A stretch of 40,419 nt of DNA from Alishewanella aestuarii B11 (GCF_000280055.1 NZ_ALAB01000020.1:1-40419), one strand, 5' to 3'. Numbered from the stretch's first letter, positions 15,998-24,801 are shown. Notes: generated by a model from the letters alone, not told the origin. Made by a program: numbers and translations.

Positions 15998-17860
15998 TTG
16001 ACTGAGCCGCATCCCCCCGCAGATAGCTTTTTTAATATGGTCGCCACCATTTCGGGCGCTTTTGTCCAGGCGACGGCGGCTGACGTGGACGAAGTGATTA
16101 ACTCTGCACTAGCGGCTATTGGCCGTTTCTATCAGGCAGATCGCTGCTACTTATTTAAGTTTTCCGCTGATTTAACAACCGCCAGTAATAGCCATGAGTG
16201 GTGTGCGCCAGGCGTGAGCCCGCAGCTGGAGCAGTTGCAGCAGTTGCCTTCTGCCGCTTTTGGTGACTGGTATCGGCAATGGACAGCAGGTTTGCCATCG
16301 ATTCTTTGTGATATCAATAGTTTACCGCATGATTCCGCTGAGTATCAGTTATTAGCTCCGCAAGGGATCCAATCTTTACTGATGTTGCCGCTAAAAAGCC
16401 GGGACCGTCTGCTTGGGATGTTTGGTCTTGATATAGTGCGTGGTTTACAACAATGGTCTGCTGAACAAATTGCTGGGCTGCAGCTCATTGCGGGTAATAT
16501 TTGTAGTGCCTTGATCCGGCAACAAATTGAACATCAAGCCGAGAGCCTGGCTTTTTATGATCCGGTAACCGGGTTGGCAAACCGGCAACTGATGCTGGAC
16601 AGGATCCTACAGGCGCAGCTGCAAAGTAGCCGCAGCCAACATTACGCGGCTTTACTCTTTATTGATATCGATGATTTTAAAACCCTAAACGACAGTTTGG
16701 GATACAACACCGGTGATCGGGTTCTGAAATTGGTCGGGCAGTCGCTGCAGGCGGTGCTGCCGTCCGGTGATACCGTGGGTCGTTTAAACGCTGACGAGTT
16801 TCTGATCCTGACCGAAATGCTCTCAACCCAGCGGGCGGCGGCAGTGCAGGAGGTGACAGATTTGGCTGCCGCGCTGCAAGCTGCTGTGGCGCAGAATGTG
16901 GCACTAACTCAGTTACGACCGAAGAATACCCTTAGTATAGGCGCGACCTTGTTTTTAGGTGATCAGCTGGATACTGATGTCTTGATCACCCAGGCGGATA
17001 TGGCAATGCATCAGGTTAAAGCTGTGGGAAACGGTTTGGCGTTTTTTGACGCAGAGATGCAGTTACAAGCCAGCCGCCGTTTGTTATTGGCGCATGAGCT
17101 GCGTGAGGCCATCAGCAATGATCAGTTTGAGTTGTACTTTCAGCCACAACTGGTGCATCCGGGCGTGGTAACCGGTGCTGAAGCGTTGTTACGCTGGCGA
17201 CATCCAACACGTGGCATATTGGGACCCTATGAATTTATTGATTTCGCTGAGGAGAGTGGCCTAATTCTTCTAATAGGGGAGTTGGTATTGCGCAAGGCTT
17301 GCCAGCAGTTGGCGCTTTGGCAGCGTCAGGCTGGAACCAGCCGGCTCGAGCTGTCAGTTAATATTAGTGCCCGGCAGTTTCAGCAACCCGATTTTACGGC
17401 TCTGGTTATTGAAATCTTGCAGCAAAGCGGTGTTGATGCGACGAGTCTAAAACTAGAGCTTACCGAAAGTATGTTGGTAGATAACTTTGAGCAGGTCGTG
17501 GCCAAGATGCAGCAATTACGGGCTTTGGGTATTCGTTTCGCGTTAGACGATTTTGGCACTGGCTATTCGTCTCTGGTTTATCTGAAACGTTTACCGCTGT
17601 ACCAGCTTAAAATTGATCGCGGTTTTGTCGATGAGTTGGTTCAGGACGATAATCAGCAAGCGATAGTGCGTACTATTATCATGCTGGGACAAACGCTTGG
17701 TCTGGAAGTATTAGCTGAAGGTGTTGAAACGGAGGCTCAGTTAAAATCACTTTTGCAATTAGGATGTTACCATTATCAGGGATACTATTTCGCCCGGCCT
17801 CTACCACACTCTGAGTTTGAACACTTTCTACGTCAACATCATGCCGGTTTAGGCTACTAA
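15998..17860 (+). CDS. GAF-GGDEF-EAL protein, predicted c-di-GMP phosphodiesterase
   Basis: A 620-residue cytoplasmic protein with no signal peptide or membrane helix. A GAF sensor domain spans about 20-175. A GGDEF-fold domain (about 185-350) has NADEF at 264-268 in place of GGDEF, so cyclase activity is unlikely. An EAL domain (about 365-610) has the full catalytic set: E395 in EAL, N455 in NISARQF, E487 in LELTES, D517-D518 in DDFGTGYSS, K538 in KIDRGF and E574 in EGVET. It should hydrolyse cyclic di-GMP, perhaps gated by the GAF domain and GTP binding to the degenerate GGDEF. The start TTG at 15998 is preceded by GAGG; the nearest ATG (16037) has no ribosome binding site. It lies next to the MSHA genes, whose ATPase binds cyclic di-GMP. 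Confidence 0.88.
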   Translation: MTEPHPPADSFFNMVATISGAFVQATAADVDEVINSALAAIGRFYQADRCYLFKFSADLTTASNSHEWCAPGVSPQLEQLQQLPSAAFGDWYRQWTAGLPSILCDINSLPHDSAEYQLLAPQGIQSLLMLPLKSRDRLLGMFGLDIVRGLQQWSAEQIAGLQLIAGNICSALIRQQIEHQAESLAFYDPVTGLANRQLMLDRILQAQLQSSRSQHYAALLFIDIDDFKTLNDSLGYNTGDRVLKLVGQSLQAVLPSGDTVGRLNADEFLILTEMLSTQRAAAVQEVTDLAAALQAAVAQNVALTQLRPKNTLSIGATLFLGDQLDTDVLITQADMAMHQVKAVGNGLAFFDAEMQLQASRRLLLAHELREAISNDQFELYFQPQLVHPGVVTGAEALLRWRHPTRGILGPYEFIDFAEESGLILLIGELVLRKACQQLALWQRQAGTSRLELSVNISARQFQQPDFTALVIEILQQSGVDATSLKLELTESMLVDNFEQVVAKMQQLRALGIRFALDDFGTGYSSLVYLKRLPLYQLKIDRGFVDELVQDDNQQAIVRTIIMLGQTLGLEVLAEGVETEAQLKSLLQLGCYHYQGYYFARPLPHSEFEHFLRQHHAGLGY

Positions 17861-17933
17861 CTTATCCACAGCACTCCACAGCACTCCGGTACCGGTCAGA
17901 GGTCAGACCGGTACCGGAGTGCTGTGGATAAGT
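17860..17933. repeat. Palindromic element, copy 2 (10-bp duplication in left arm)
   Basis: The same palindrome as at 15857, placed exactly between two convergent genes. Its first base is the last base of the EAL gene stop (TAA, 17858-17860). Its last base is the first base of the complementary TTA (17933-17935) that forms the stop of the facing GGDEF gene. The left arm carries a 10-base tandem duplication (CAGCACTCCA twice), making the copy 74 bases long. The loop AGAGGTCA and the inner arms are identical to copy 1. DnaA boxes lie at 17862-17870 and, inverted, at 17923-17931. Confidence 0.95.
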
Positions 17934-18742
17934 TAGCCGGCGATGGTGTGGTAGTGAATCATCTGCTCGCGGATGGCGCCTGACAGGTCTGATTGTAAAT
18001 GGGGTTCTGCTTCGCTGAATGGCACGCGCAAACCTGTGACCAGATTTATCTGATTACGGCCGTTTACTTTGCTGAGGTATAGCGCCATATCGGCTACCTG
18101 AAGTACCCGCTCCCAGTTAAATTGATGCTCTGGCACGCCTGCAAAAGGCAGGTTGATAAAACCGCCGCTGATTGTTACCGGAATCGTCTTACCTTCAAAT
18201 TCGACTGGTAACTCGGACACTTTTCGCAACAAGGTTTGGCAAAGGTCATCGATAGCCGTTTGTTGCGGACGCTGTAGCACCAGTAAAAACTCTTCGCCGC
18301 CCCAGCGAATCACCAGTTCATTTTCCTGGCAAAGTGCGCTTAATCTTTTGCTGATTTCGACTAACACCGCATCGCCGGCGGCGTGGCCGTAATGATCGTT
18401 AATATGCTTAAAGAAGTCGATATCAAGCAGTAATAAACTGCAATGTTCAGCCTGAGGTTCCTGATGGCGTTTTGCCATCTTTTCCTGCATAGCACGGCGG
18501 TTAAACAAACCGGTAAGCGGGTCGCGGATGGACTGATATTCTAACTGCTTATTCATCTCCCGCAGGCGTAGGTTGGAACGGCGTACTTTGCGGTATAGTT
18601 GCACCAGCATTACCGCAGCCAGTGACATTAACAGTATAAACAGCAAGGTAATGCGTTGTTGTAACTGCTTATTCTCCAGTAACTGCTGCTGTAGTTCGTT
18701 TTGTTGCTGCAGTATCGTAATGCGCTGCGTCTGGGCTTTCAT
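17933..18742 (-). CDS. GGDEF domain half of a split diguanylate cyclase
   Basis: A 269-residue piece. It has an N-terminal Gln-rich coiled coil (1-30), one membrane helix (about 31-49), a short linker, then a GGDEF domain (about 68-240). The active site is intact (GGEEF at 148-152, with DIDFFKHINDHYGH upstream). The inhibitory RxxD site is replaced by QENE, so product inhibition through that site is not expected. Upstream codons continue in the same frame through 18743-18775 to a TAG at 18776-18778 and into the TPR gene, so this is the C-terminal half of one ancestral protein. The ATG at 18742 has no clear ribosome binding site; production would need re-initiation or stop readthrough. Confidence 0.8.
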   Translation of the reverse strand: MKAQTQRITILQQQNELQQQLLENKQLQQRITLLFILLMSLAAVMLVQLYRKVRRSNLRLREMNKQLEYQSIRDPLTGLFNRRAMQEKMAKRHQEPQAEHCSLLLLDIDFFKHINDHYGHAAGDAVLVEISKRLSALCQENELVIRWGGEEFLLVLQRPQQTAIDDLCQTLLRKVSELPVEFEGKTIPVTISGGFINLPFAGVPEHQFNWERVLQVADMALYLSKVNGRNQINLVTGLRVPFSEAEPHLQSDLSGAIREQMIHYHTIAG

Positions 18743-18775
18743 ATCATAACGGGTTTGCAGATCGCTGATGCTTTT

Positions 18776-18778
18776 CTA
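18776..18778 (-). other. In-frame TAG splitting the TPR-GGDEF gene
   Basis: On the minus strand the reading frame runs ATG TCG GAA AAA CGC TAG AAA AGC ATC AGC and stays open into the GGDEF half. There is no frameshift. Removing this single codon's stop sense gives a 673-codon TPR-TM-GGDEF protein, a common layout. A CAG (Gln) to TAG change is the simplest origin. Confidence 0.88.
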
Positions 18779-19954
18779 GCGTTTTTCCGACATGATTTCT
18801 TCGCGCAATCGCAGTTGCCACTCCAGCGTGTCGGCGAGCTTTTGATAGTCTTTTAGCTCGCGATAAGCGTTGGCGAACCAGGTCAGATAGCCTTCAATCT
18901 CTGCTTTATTGCCTTTTTTCTGATAATAAGAAAACGCCTGATGCATTTCTGCCAGTCCTTGCTCGGCATCGTCTTGTATTGCTTTAATATAGCCGAGGTT
19001 AAAACGGATAATCTGTTCATTATCAGGATCGTTTAATGGTAGAACTTCGGTAAGCGCCTGAGTGAGTACCTGACGTGCTGACGGGTAATCTTTATGCTCA
19101 ATATAGATAGAGCCGAGATTATTGAGAAAAGTCAGCGCCAGCAGCTGATTATTTTGCTGGCGGGCACCCTCAAGCCCCTGCTTATTAATAGCCTCCGCCG
19201 CGGTATAATCTTTTTGACCAGCTAACACATACCCCAGCGATAAATATAAGTCAGGTAGGATCTGCGTCTGATTTTGCTGTTTGGCCTCGCTAACCAGCTC
19301 TTCCATTAGCTGGCGGGCACGTTGCCAGTTTTGCAACTCTGAGTGAACCAGGGCTATTTGCAGATTCAAGTAACTGCGGCGGGTTAGGGTGCGCTCATCA
19401 TTAGTTGTCATTAAGGCCACCAGTGCTGCATCATAATGCACCAGCGCCTTATCATACTGACCGTCGATGCGGTATAAACGCCCTAACAGAGCATGCACCC
19501 AATAAAGTACCCGTGGGTTTCGGGCATCCGCCAGCAATTCACTTAGGCTATCAGCCAAAAGATAGGCTTCATTTAGTTGATTCCGTTGTATATGTACTTC
19601 TAATTCCGCTGCAATAATCTCGGCTAGCGCATTAGCGCCCGGCTGCTGTTGTTTTATCGCCAGTAAATCATCCAAGGCTTGCTGTGTCTGTGGTTCCTGG
19701 CGTTGATACAAATAGCTAAATAACAGATAGGTTTGGGCCCGTACCCTTGTTTCTAAAGGGGTTTGCTCACTCATTGAATCGAGAATGGCTTGAATTTGCT
19801 TGACCGCGACATCGGCGTCAAAAGATTGTTGAGTTAAATACTGGTCAAGCTGACGCTCCAGAACAGGATCGGTTCCGGGAGGTGGATTGTCAGCCCAAGT
19901 GTTGAAGCTAAAGCTTAAACACAGAAGCATAAATAATAAAGCCGGCTTTAACAT
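18776..19954 (-). CDS. Periplasmic TPR half of a split diguanylate cyclase
   Basis: A 392-residue protein with a signal peptide (about 1-21, ending NTWA) and tetratricopeptide repeats over about 90-380 (for example ALLGRLYRIDGQYDKALVHYDAAL and LNNLGSIYIEHKDYPSARQVL). It ends EEIMSEKR at a TAG codon, after which the same frame continues into a coiled coil, membrane helix and GGDEF domain. In the intact family the TPR region is periplasmic and senses a ligand or partner that controls the cytoplasmic GGDEF domain. On its own this product would be a soluble periplasmic TPR protein. Confidence 0.8.
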   Translation of the reverse strand: MLKPALLFMLLCLSFSFNTWADNPPPGTDPVLERQLDQYLTQQSFDADVAVKQIQAILDSMSEQTPLETRVRAQTYLLFSYLYQRQEPQTQQALDDLLAIKQQQPGANALAEIIAAELEVHIQRNQLNEAYLLADSLSELLADARNPRVLYWVHALLGRLYRIDGQYDKALVHYDAALVALMTTNDERTLTRRSYLNLQIALVHSELQNWQRARQLMEELVSEAKQQNQTQILPDLYLSLGYVLAGQKDYTAAEAINKQGLEGARQQNNQLLALTFLNNLGSIYIEHKDYPSARQVLTQALTEVLPLNDPDNEQIIRFNLGYIKAIQDDAEQGLAEMHQAFSYYQKKGNKAEIEGYLTWFANAYRELKDYQKLADTLEWQLRLREEIMSEKR

Positions 19955-20051
19955 AATTATAATAGTGCCGTAAACAGCAGATTTATCTGATATTTGTAAC
20001 GAAATTTTACGCCAAAGTCTAGGTTGTCAAAAAATATACTTTCAAATCGCG

Positions 20052-20088
20052 TATAATCAGCAACAATATTCGGGCATCAGGCCCGAAT
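20052..20088 (+). promoter_or_regulatory. -10 box and leader hairpin upstream of paeA
   Basis: A consensus TATAAT lies at 20052-20057. A TTGTCA at 20024-20029 is too far (22 bases) to be a normal -35 box, so the promoter is incomplete by eye. Just downstream, ATTCGGGC-ATCAG-GCCCGAAT (20068-20088) forms an 8-bp hairpin in the expected leader RNA, 22 bases before the start codon. Confidence 0.45.
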
Positions 20089-20110
20089 TGATGGATGTAA
20101 CGGAACACCT

Positions 20111-21418
20111 ATGACCACCCTCGAATACTTATTAATTATGTTTATGCTGGTCGCAGCCAGTGCCTTTTTTTCTATTTCAGAGATTGCGCTGGCGGCTTCG
20201 CGCAAAATGCGGCTGCGGATGTTAGCGACTGAAGGGGACCTGCGGGCAGAAAAAGTGTTGCAGTTACAGGATCATCCCGGAAATTTTTTTACTGTGGTGC
20301 AGATTGGTCTGAACGCCGTGGCGATCCTTGGCGGTATTCTTGGTGAATCGGCCTTTACCCCCTATTTCGCGGCGTTGTTAGGGTTGCTTAGTGCCGAAGC
20401 CTGGGTGCAGCCTGCAGCCTTTACACTCTCGGTATTTTTTGTAACCTCGTTGTTTATTCTGTTTGCCGACCTGATGCCTAAGCGGCTGGCGATGATTGCA
20501 CCAGAGCAGATCGCACTGCGCATAGTGTCACCTATGTTATTGCTGGTGATGTTGCTACGTCCTTTCGTCTGGTTATTTAATGGCCTGGCCAATCTGTTTT
20601 TCAGTTTGTTTAAAGTTCCGACCATGCGTAAAGATGACATCACCCCAGATGATATCCTGGCGATGATGGAAACGGGCGCGCAGGCTGGTGTGCTACAACA
20701 GCACGAGCACCAGCTACTGGAAAACGTCTTTGATATGGAATCGCGTACTGTTACCTCGGCGATGACGGCGCGGGAGAGTCTGATTTTCTTTACCAAAGAT
20801 GAGTCACAAGACAATATCAAACTGAAAATTGCCGAGCATCCACACGCCAAGTTTTTAGTCTGCGATAAAGTTCTGGATCAGGTTGTCGGCTATGTTGATA
20901 CCCGGGATATTCTAATGCAGGTGCTACACAACCAGCCGATCTCACTTAGCAAAGATGGCATAGTGCGGGCACCGCTAATTATTCCCGATACGCTTACCCT
21001 GTATGAGGCACTGGAGCATTTTAAATCGGCTGGTATTGATTTTGCGATTATCTTAAATGAGTACGCGCTGGTGGTGGGGATTATCACGCTTAAAGATGTG
21101 ATGAGTATTGTGATGGGGGAGCTGGTCAGTTCTGAGGAAGAACAAATTGTCGCCCGTGATAACAACTCCTGGCTGGTCGAGGGCTTGACACCTCTGGCTG
21201 ATGTAATGCGGGTACTGGATATTGATAGCTTTCCGGATGAAGAAAATTATGAAACGATTGCTGGATTTATGATGTATAGCCTGCGTAAGATCCCGAAACG
21301 GACAGACTTCGTCTTGCATGGTGGTTATAAGTTTGAAGTGGTCGACATTGATAGTTATAAAATCGACCAGTTGCTGGTTACCCGCATCGAGTCTTTGCCA
21401 GCGGCCAGAGCCGAATAG
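20111..21418 (+). CDS. paeA: PaeA/YtfL-type CNNM-CBS membrane protein
   Basis: A 435-residue inner-membrane protein of the HlyC/CorC (CNNM) family. It has a DUF21 transmembrane domain (about 1-185; opening with SAFFSISEIALAASRK and including FFTVVQIGLNAVAILGG), a CBS-domain pair (about 205-335; including ILNEYALVVGIITLKDVM) and a C-terminal CorC_HlyC domain (about 345-430; IVARDNNSWLVEGLTP, FPDEENYETIAGFMM). The resemblance to E. coli YtfL, now PaeA, runs along the whole length. PaeA has been linked to putrescine/cadaverine tolerance at the membrane. It stands alone, and is followed by a hairpin shared with the convergent gene. Confidence 0.85.
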   Translation: MTTLEYLLIMFMLVAASAFFSISEIALAASRKMRLRMLATEGDLRAEKVLQLQDHPGNFFTVVQIGLNAVAILGGILGESAFTPYFAALLGLLSAEAWVQPAAFTLSVFFVTSLFILFADLMPKRLAMIAPEQIALRIVSPMLLLVMLLRPFVWLFNGLANLFFSLFKVPTMRKDDITPDDILAMMETGAQAGVLQQHEHQLLENVFDMESRTVTSAMTARESLIFFTKDESQDNIKLKIAEHPHAKFLVCDKVLDQVVGYVDTRDILMQVLHNQPISLSKDGIVRAPLIIPDTLTLYEALEHFKSAGIDFAIILNEYALVVGIITLKDVMSIVMGELVSSEEEQIVARDNNSWLVEGLTPLADVMRVLDIDSFPDEENYETIAGFMMYSLRKIPKRTDFVLHGGYKFEVVDIDSYKIDQLLVTRIESLPAARAE

Positions 21419-21430
21419 GGCATGTGATCA

Positions 21431-21454
21431 GGCCCTCGATACTGAACGAGGGCC
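21431..21454. terminator. Hairpin between convergent genes
   Basis: GGCCCTCG-ATACTGAA-CGAGGGCC is a perfect 8-bp stem between the paeA stop and the stop of the facing DUF5610 gene. The T-run is missing on both sides, so termination efficiency is uncertain; it may act in both directions. Confidence 0.6.
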
Positions 21455-21466
21455 AGCTTGTTCAAG

Positions 21467-22075
21467 TTAGCTTTTCGACTGTTCTGCTTGCTCGGGTTGC
21501 TTAAAGCTATCCAGCATCTGCTCCCGGAACTTCTGTAATCCCTGCATCACCAGATTATAGGTAGTATCGACACCGCTTTTTACTTCACCACTAAAAACCT
21601 GTAATCCCTCCAGAATTTTGATAGCATCAGCGAAGCCTTGCTCTATACCTTTACCTATCACATCCATAAAGTCGTTCAGCTGTTGCTCTTGATCATCTGA
21701 CGGACGCTGCTGCTGGTAAAGGGTAAATAGACTGGTGGCAAAACCGACGATGCGCCCTGCGGTTGCTTCTGGCGAGGTGTCGATGCCGGAGTCATAAATT
21801 TTTTGCGCCGCATTACTACCGAAAATCGGTTCCAGTTCTTTGTTAATGCCTTCCAGCGCGGTTTTATATAGCAAGCTAAGCGATTTGTTACCGCTTTGCA
21901 GCGCAACCTTCTCGTTGGCTTGCATAATGGATTGGTTAAGCACATCTTTACCCGTTTTCTGCAGCATCTGGCTGTAGTTTTCCTGAGCCTTTGCGTTCGC
22001 TGTAGCCGGTAATTCGGTCTTATAACCACTGGGCCGACTGGCGTTTACTGCGGCATCCGGTTTAATGGTACTCAT
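21467..22075 (-). CDS. DUF5610 domain protein
   Basis: A 202-residue, mostly helical protein without signal peptide or membrane helices. The N-terminal 30 residues are polar and probably disordered; the rest (about 35-195) matches my recollection of DUF5610 (NYSQMLQKTGKDVLNQSIMQANEKV ... TSPEATAGRIVGFATSLF). The biochemical function is unknown; family members are found in marine gammaproteobacteria and resemble flagellar hook-associated or FlgJ-neighbour proteins only in general style. The start has a good AGGAG ribosome binding site. It is transcribed alone, behind a terminator from the upstream MFS gene. Confidence 0.75.
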   Translation of the reverse strand: MSTIKPDAAVNASRPSGYKTELPATANAKAQENYSQMLQKTGKDVLNQSIMQANEKVALQSGNKSLSLLYKTALEGINKELEPIFGSNAAQKIYDSGIDTSPEATAGRIVGFATSLFTLYQQQRPSDDQEQQLNDFMDVIGKGIEQGFADAIKILEGLQVFSGEVKSGVDTTYNLVMQGLQKFREQMLDSFKQPEQAEQSKS

Positions 22076-22168
22076 CTGGGCGCTCCTGTTACATTTTGGC
22101 CTTAACGGGTTAACGGCTGCCCGTGATTAAACTTTAGCTTTTTTTTGCTTGTTTTTTGTGCTGCGGCA

Positions 22169-22206
22169 ATAAAAAAAGGGAGCGTTACTCGCTCCCTCTT
22201 TTTATT
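22169..22206 (-). terminator. Intrinsic terminator downstream of the MFS gene
   Basis: GGGAGCG-TTACT-CGCTCCC (22178-22196) is flanked by an A-run on the left and TCTTTTT on the right, so it can stop transcription in either direction. The minus-strand MFS gene ends at 22222, so its main role is to end that transcript. Confidence 0.85.
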
Positions 22207-22221
22207 GCTGCTTAATCAGCG

Positions 22222-23565
22222 TTAACCGGCACTTTTGCTGGTAATGCTATCCAGGCCATGACCTGTTGGCCCTTGTTCGGTGCGCCATAGTTTATAAGAG
22301 AAATATAAACCCAGTGACGCCAGCGCCGTATACAGCCACATACCCGGAGTATAGCCAGCAATATTTTCTGGCCCGGCCAAAAAGCGATCGTTTAAGAACC
22401 CGATAGTCAGCGGCACTATTGCCCAGCCAATTTGCTGACAGAACGTCATCAGCGCATAAGCAGACCCCAGGCGACGGCCATCGACGATATAGGCGACAGA
22501 AGGCCACATTACTGCCGGGATCAGCGAGAAGACGATCCCCAGTACTGTGATAACAAGCAATAAGGTTAGCGGTACGACGGCACTGCCGATCAGCGGAATA
22601 CTAATACCAACCAGCGGACCGGCCGGTGCATAGGTTACTATTAAGAATAGTGGTAACAACACCAGTGAGCCGGCAGCCATAAAGAGGGCGCGCTTACCAA
22701 TACGGTCTACCCACAGACCAAACAGTGGCGTGGCGATAATGGCGGAGACTGGCAGAATGCTGCTTAAAATGCCGGCAGCTTCGCGGTCGAGGCCATGCGC
22801 TTGTTGAAAGTAGTCGATGGCAAAGCTGCGAAACGGAAAGACGGTGGCGTAAAACACGACGCACAGCGCGACCACATACCAGTAAGAGGCACTAAAACTG
22901 TACAGGCCTTTAAATTCCAGTTTTTCGTTATTTTCCGCCACACCCAGGCTATAACGGCCTTCGGCGCGGCGCTCTAAAATCCAGTAAAGGATAGCGGCAC
23001 TGACCGAGATACCGGCTACCGCAGTGGCCAGCCATAATGGATCTTGCCAGTTGGCATACAGCGGGCTGGCAAAACCGGTCGACCAATCGGCGGCAGTCGA
23101 GCCTAAGCGGGCAATCGACAGGTTAATACCAAAGGCAAAGCTCAGTTCCTTACCTTTAAACCATTTTGCCAGCACTGTGGTAGCTGCCACAATCAGCGGT
23201 TCTGCTCCCAGGCCCAGTAAAAAACGGCCGGCTAGCATCATTTCAAAGTTTGGGCTCCAGGCAGTTACGATGGCCGCAAATAAGCAAATGAGCGCGAATA
23301 GTGTAATAGCCCTTTTGGTGCCCCAGCGGTCAATCAGATAGCCACCGGCCAGTAATACCAGCAGCGCAGCGACGTTATAGGCGGTGGAAAGCCAACCAAT
23401 TTGTTGATAACTAAAGCCGCGCTGTTCGCGCAGTAAGTCAACAATAGGCCATAAGGAGTCATAGATATAGTAGTTACCAAACATCGCCAGGCTGACAAAC
23501 AGCAACACCATCCAGCGATAGAAAGGCGTGGGCGGGGGTAAGTCCCGCCAGGATGCATCATGCAT
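22222..23565 (-). CDS. MFSD1-like major facilitator transporter
   Basis: A 447-residue inner-membrane protein with about 12 membrane helices. The stretch KWFKGKELSFAFGINLSIARLGS strongly resembles eukaryotic MFSD1 (FWFKGKEL-AFG-RLGS pattern), and the N-terminal part (FGNYYIYDSLWPI, GGYLIDRWGTKRA) fits the same group. Human MFSD1 is a lysosomal dipeptide transporter; a peptide or amino-acid substrate here is only a guess. The ATG at 23565 is preferred to an in-frame GTG at 23625, because the extra 20 residues do not belong to the first helix. It follows the reductase gene in the same direction and might share its transcript. Confidence 0.8.
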   Translation of the reverse strand: MHDASWRDLPPPTPFYRWMVLLFVSLAMFGNYYIYDSLWPIVDLLREQRGFSYQQIGWLSTAYNVAALLVLLAGGYLIDRWGTKRAITLFALICLFAAIVTAWSPNFEMMLAGRFLLGLGAEPLIVAATTVLAKWFKGKELSFAFGINLSIARLGSTAADWSTGFASPLYANWQDPLWLATAVAGISVSAAILYWILERRAEGRYSLGVAENNEKLEFKGLYSFSASYWYVVALCVVFYATVFPFRSFAIDYFQQAHGLDREAAGILSSILPVSAIIATPLFGLWVDRIGKRALFMAAGSLVLLPLFLIVTYAPAGPLVGISIPLIGSAVVPLTLLLVITVLGIVFSLIPAVMWPSVAYIVDGRRLGSAYALMTFCQQIGWAIVPLTIGFLNDRFLAGPENIAGYTPGMWLYTALASLGLYFSYKLWRTEQGPTGHGLDSITSKSAG

Positions 23566-23733
23566 AAAGTCATTTCTCGTTATTAGTATATAAAGGTAAA
23601 AAGGGGCCAGATCTGCCGATCTCACCCCATTCTTGACCTGATAACTGTACCCGAGCTGACAGCCAGCTGCAAGCAGGCCGCGATAACGCAGCTCAAACCC
23701 CTTCTGGTAGCGGTGTGAGCTGCGCTTTTCGCT

Positions 23734-24801
23734 TTAAACACCGGCCCGCGGATAATCGGTATAGCCTTTGGCATCGTGGGTGTAGAAGGTGGCAACGTCG
23801 GGCTGGGCCAATGGCAGGCCTTGTGCCAGCCGCTCGACCAGATCCGGGTTAGCGATAAAGGCACTGCCAAAAGCTACCGCATCAGCTTTGCCAAGACCAA
23901 TCACCTGATTGGCTTCAGCCAGATCATAGCCCATATTTACCACCAGTTGCCCCTGGTAATGAGCGCGGGCAGCGCTCACGACATCGCCAAATTGCAGGCC
24001 GGCAAAGTCGGCGCGCATCAGGTGCAGATAAGCCAGCTTTAATGGGCTTAATGCTTTGGCCAAATAGCTGATCAGGCCAATAGGGTCACTGTCTTTGGCA
24101 CTATTAAAGCTGTTTAGCGGTGATAAGCGCAGGCCCACCCGATCGGCGCCCCAGACACTGATGACCGCCTGCAGCACTTCCATTAAAAAGCGTGCGCGGT
24201 TTTCCAGACTGCCGCCATAACGGTCAGTGCGATTATTAATGCCATCACGCAGGAATTGGTCAATTAAATAGCCATTGGCGCCATGCACTTCTACACCGTC
24301 AAAGCCGGCTTGTTTGGCATAGATCGCCGCCTGGCGGAATTGCTCGACCACCTCTGCAATCTCAGCAGTCGGTAATTGCCGCGGCGCGGTGTAGCTTTTT
24401 TTACCTTCCGGCGTGTGGGTGTAATCGTCGATGGCGTCGGTGCCCGCTGAAACCGGCACCTTGCCGTTATTTAAGGCCGGATGACAGGCACGGCCGCCAT
24501 GCCAAAGTTGCAGAAAAATCTTACCATCTTTCGCATGTACTGCCTGAGTAACCTGCCGCCAGGCATTGGCATGTGCGGCCGAGTAAATGCCCGGTTCGCG
24601 GTAAAATGCAGAGTTGCCTTCCGCAATCATGGTGGCTTCCGCGATTAATAAACCGGCACTGGCACGCTGGGCATAATGCTCGGCCATCAGTTCGGTGGCA
24701 TAGTGGTCCAGGGTGGCGCGGCAGCGGGTTAAGGGTGCCATCAGGATGCGGTTTTTTAGCGCCACAGCGCCCAGTTTTATTGGTGAGAAGACGGTATTCA
24801 T
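23734..24801 (-). CDS. Old-yellow-enzyme family alkene reductase
   Basis: A 355-residue FMN-dependent NAD(P)H oxidoreductase of the OYE/NemA group (TIM barrel). Family marks are FSPIKLGAVALKNRILMAPLTR at the N terminus, LQLWHGGR, the active-site EVHGANGYLIDQFL (His-x-x-Asn, where E. coli NemA has His-x-x-His), NNRTDRYGGSLENRARF, and the phosphate-binding AVAFGSAFIANPDLVERL. Such enzymes reduce activated C=C bonds and nitro compounds and often serve in detoxification of electrophiles. A GGAG ribosome binding site precedes the ATG. It is divergent from the YnfM-like gene across a 222-base region. No adjacent regulator gene is present. Confidence 0.92.
   Translation of the reverse strand: MNTVFSPIKLGAVALKNRILMAPLTRCRATLDHYATELMAEHYAQRASAGLLIAEATMIAEGNSAFYREPGIYSAAHANAWRQVTQAVHAKDGKIFLQLWHGGRACHPALNNGKVPVSAGTDAIDDYTHTPEGKKSYTAPRQLPTAEIAEVVEQFRQAAIYAKQAGFDGVEVHGANGYLIDQFLRDGINNRTDRYGGSLENRARFLMEVLQAVISVWGADRVGLRLSPLNSFNSAKDSDPIGLISYLAKALSPLKLAYLHLMRADFAGLQFGDVVSAARAHYQGQLVVNMGYDLAEANQVIGLGKADAVAFGSAFIANPDLVERLAQGLPLAQPDVATFYTHDAKGYTDYPRAGV

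Noticed and set aside
23688..23723. GCAGCTCA ... TGAGCTGC hairpin after the reductase gene as its terminator
   Set aside because: The 20-base loop is long and the T-rich tract is on the wrong strand for the minus-strand gene.
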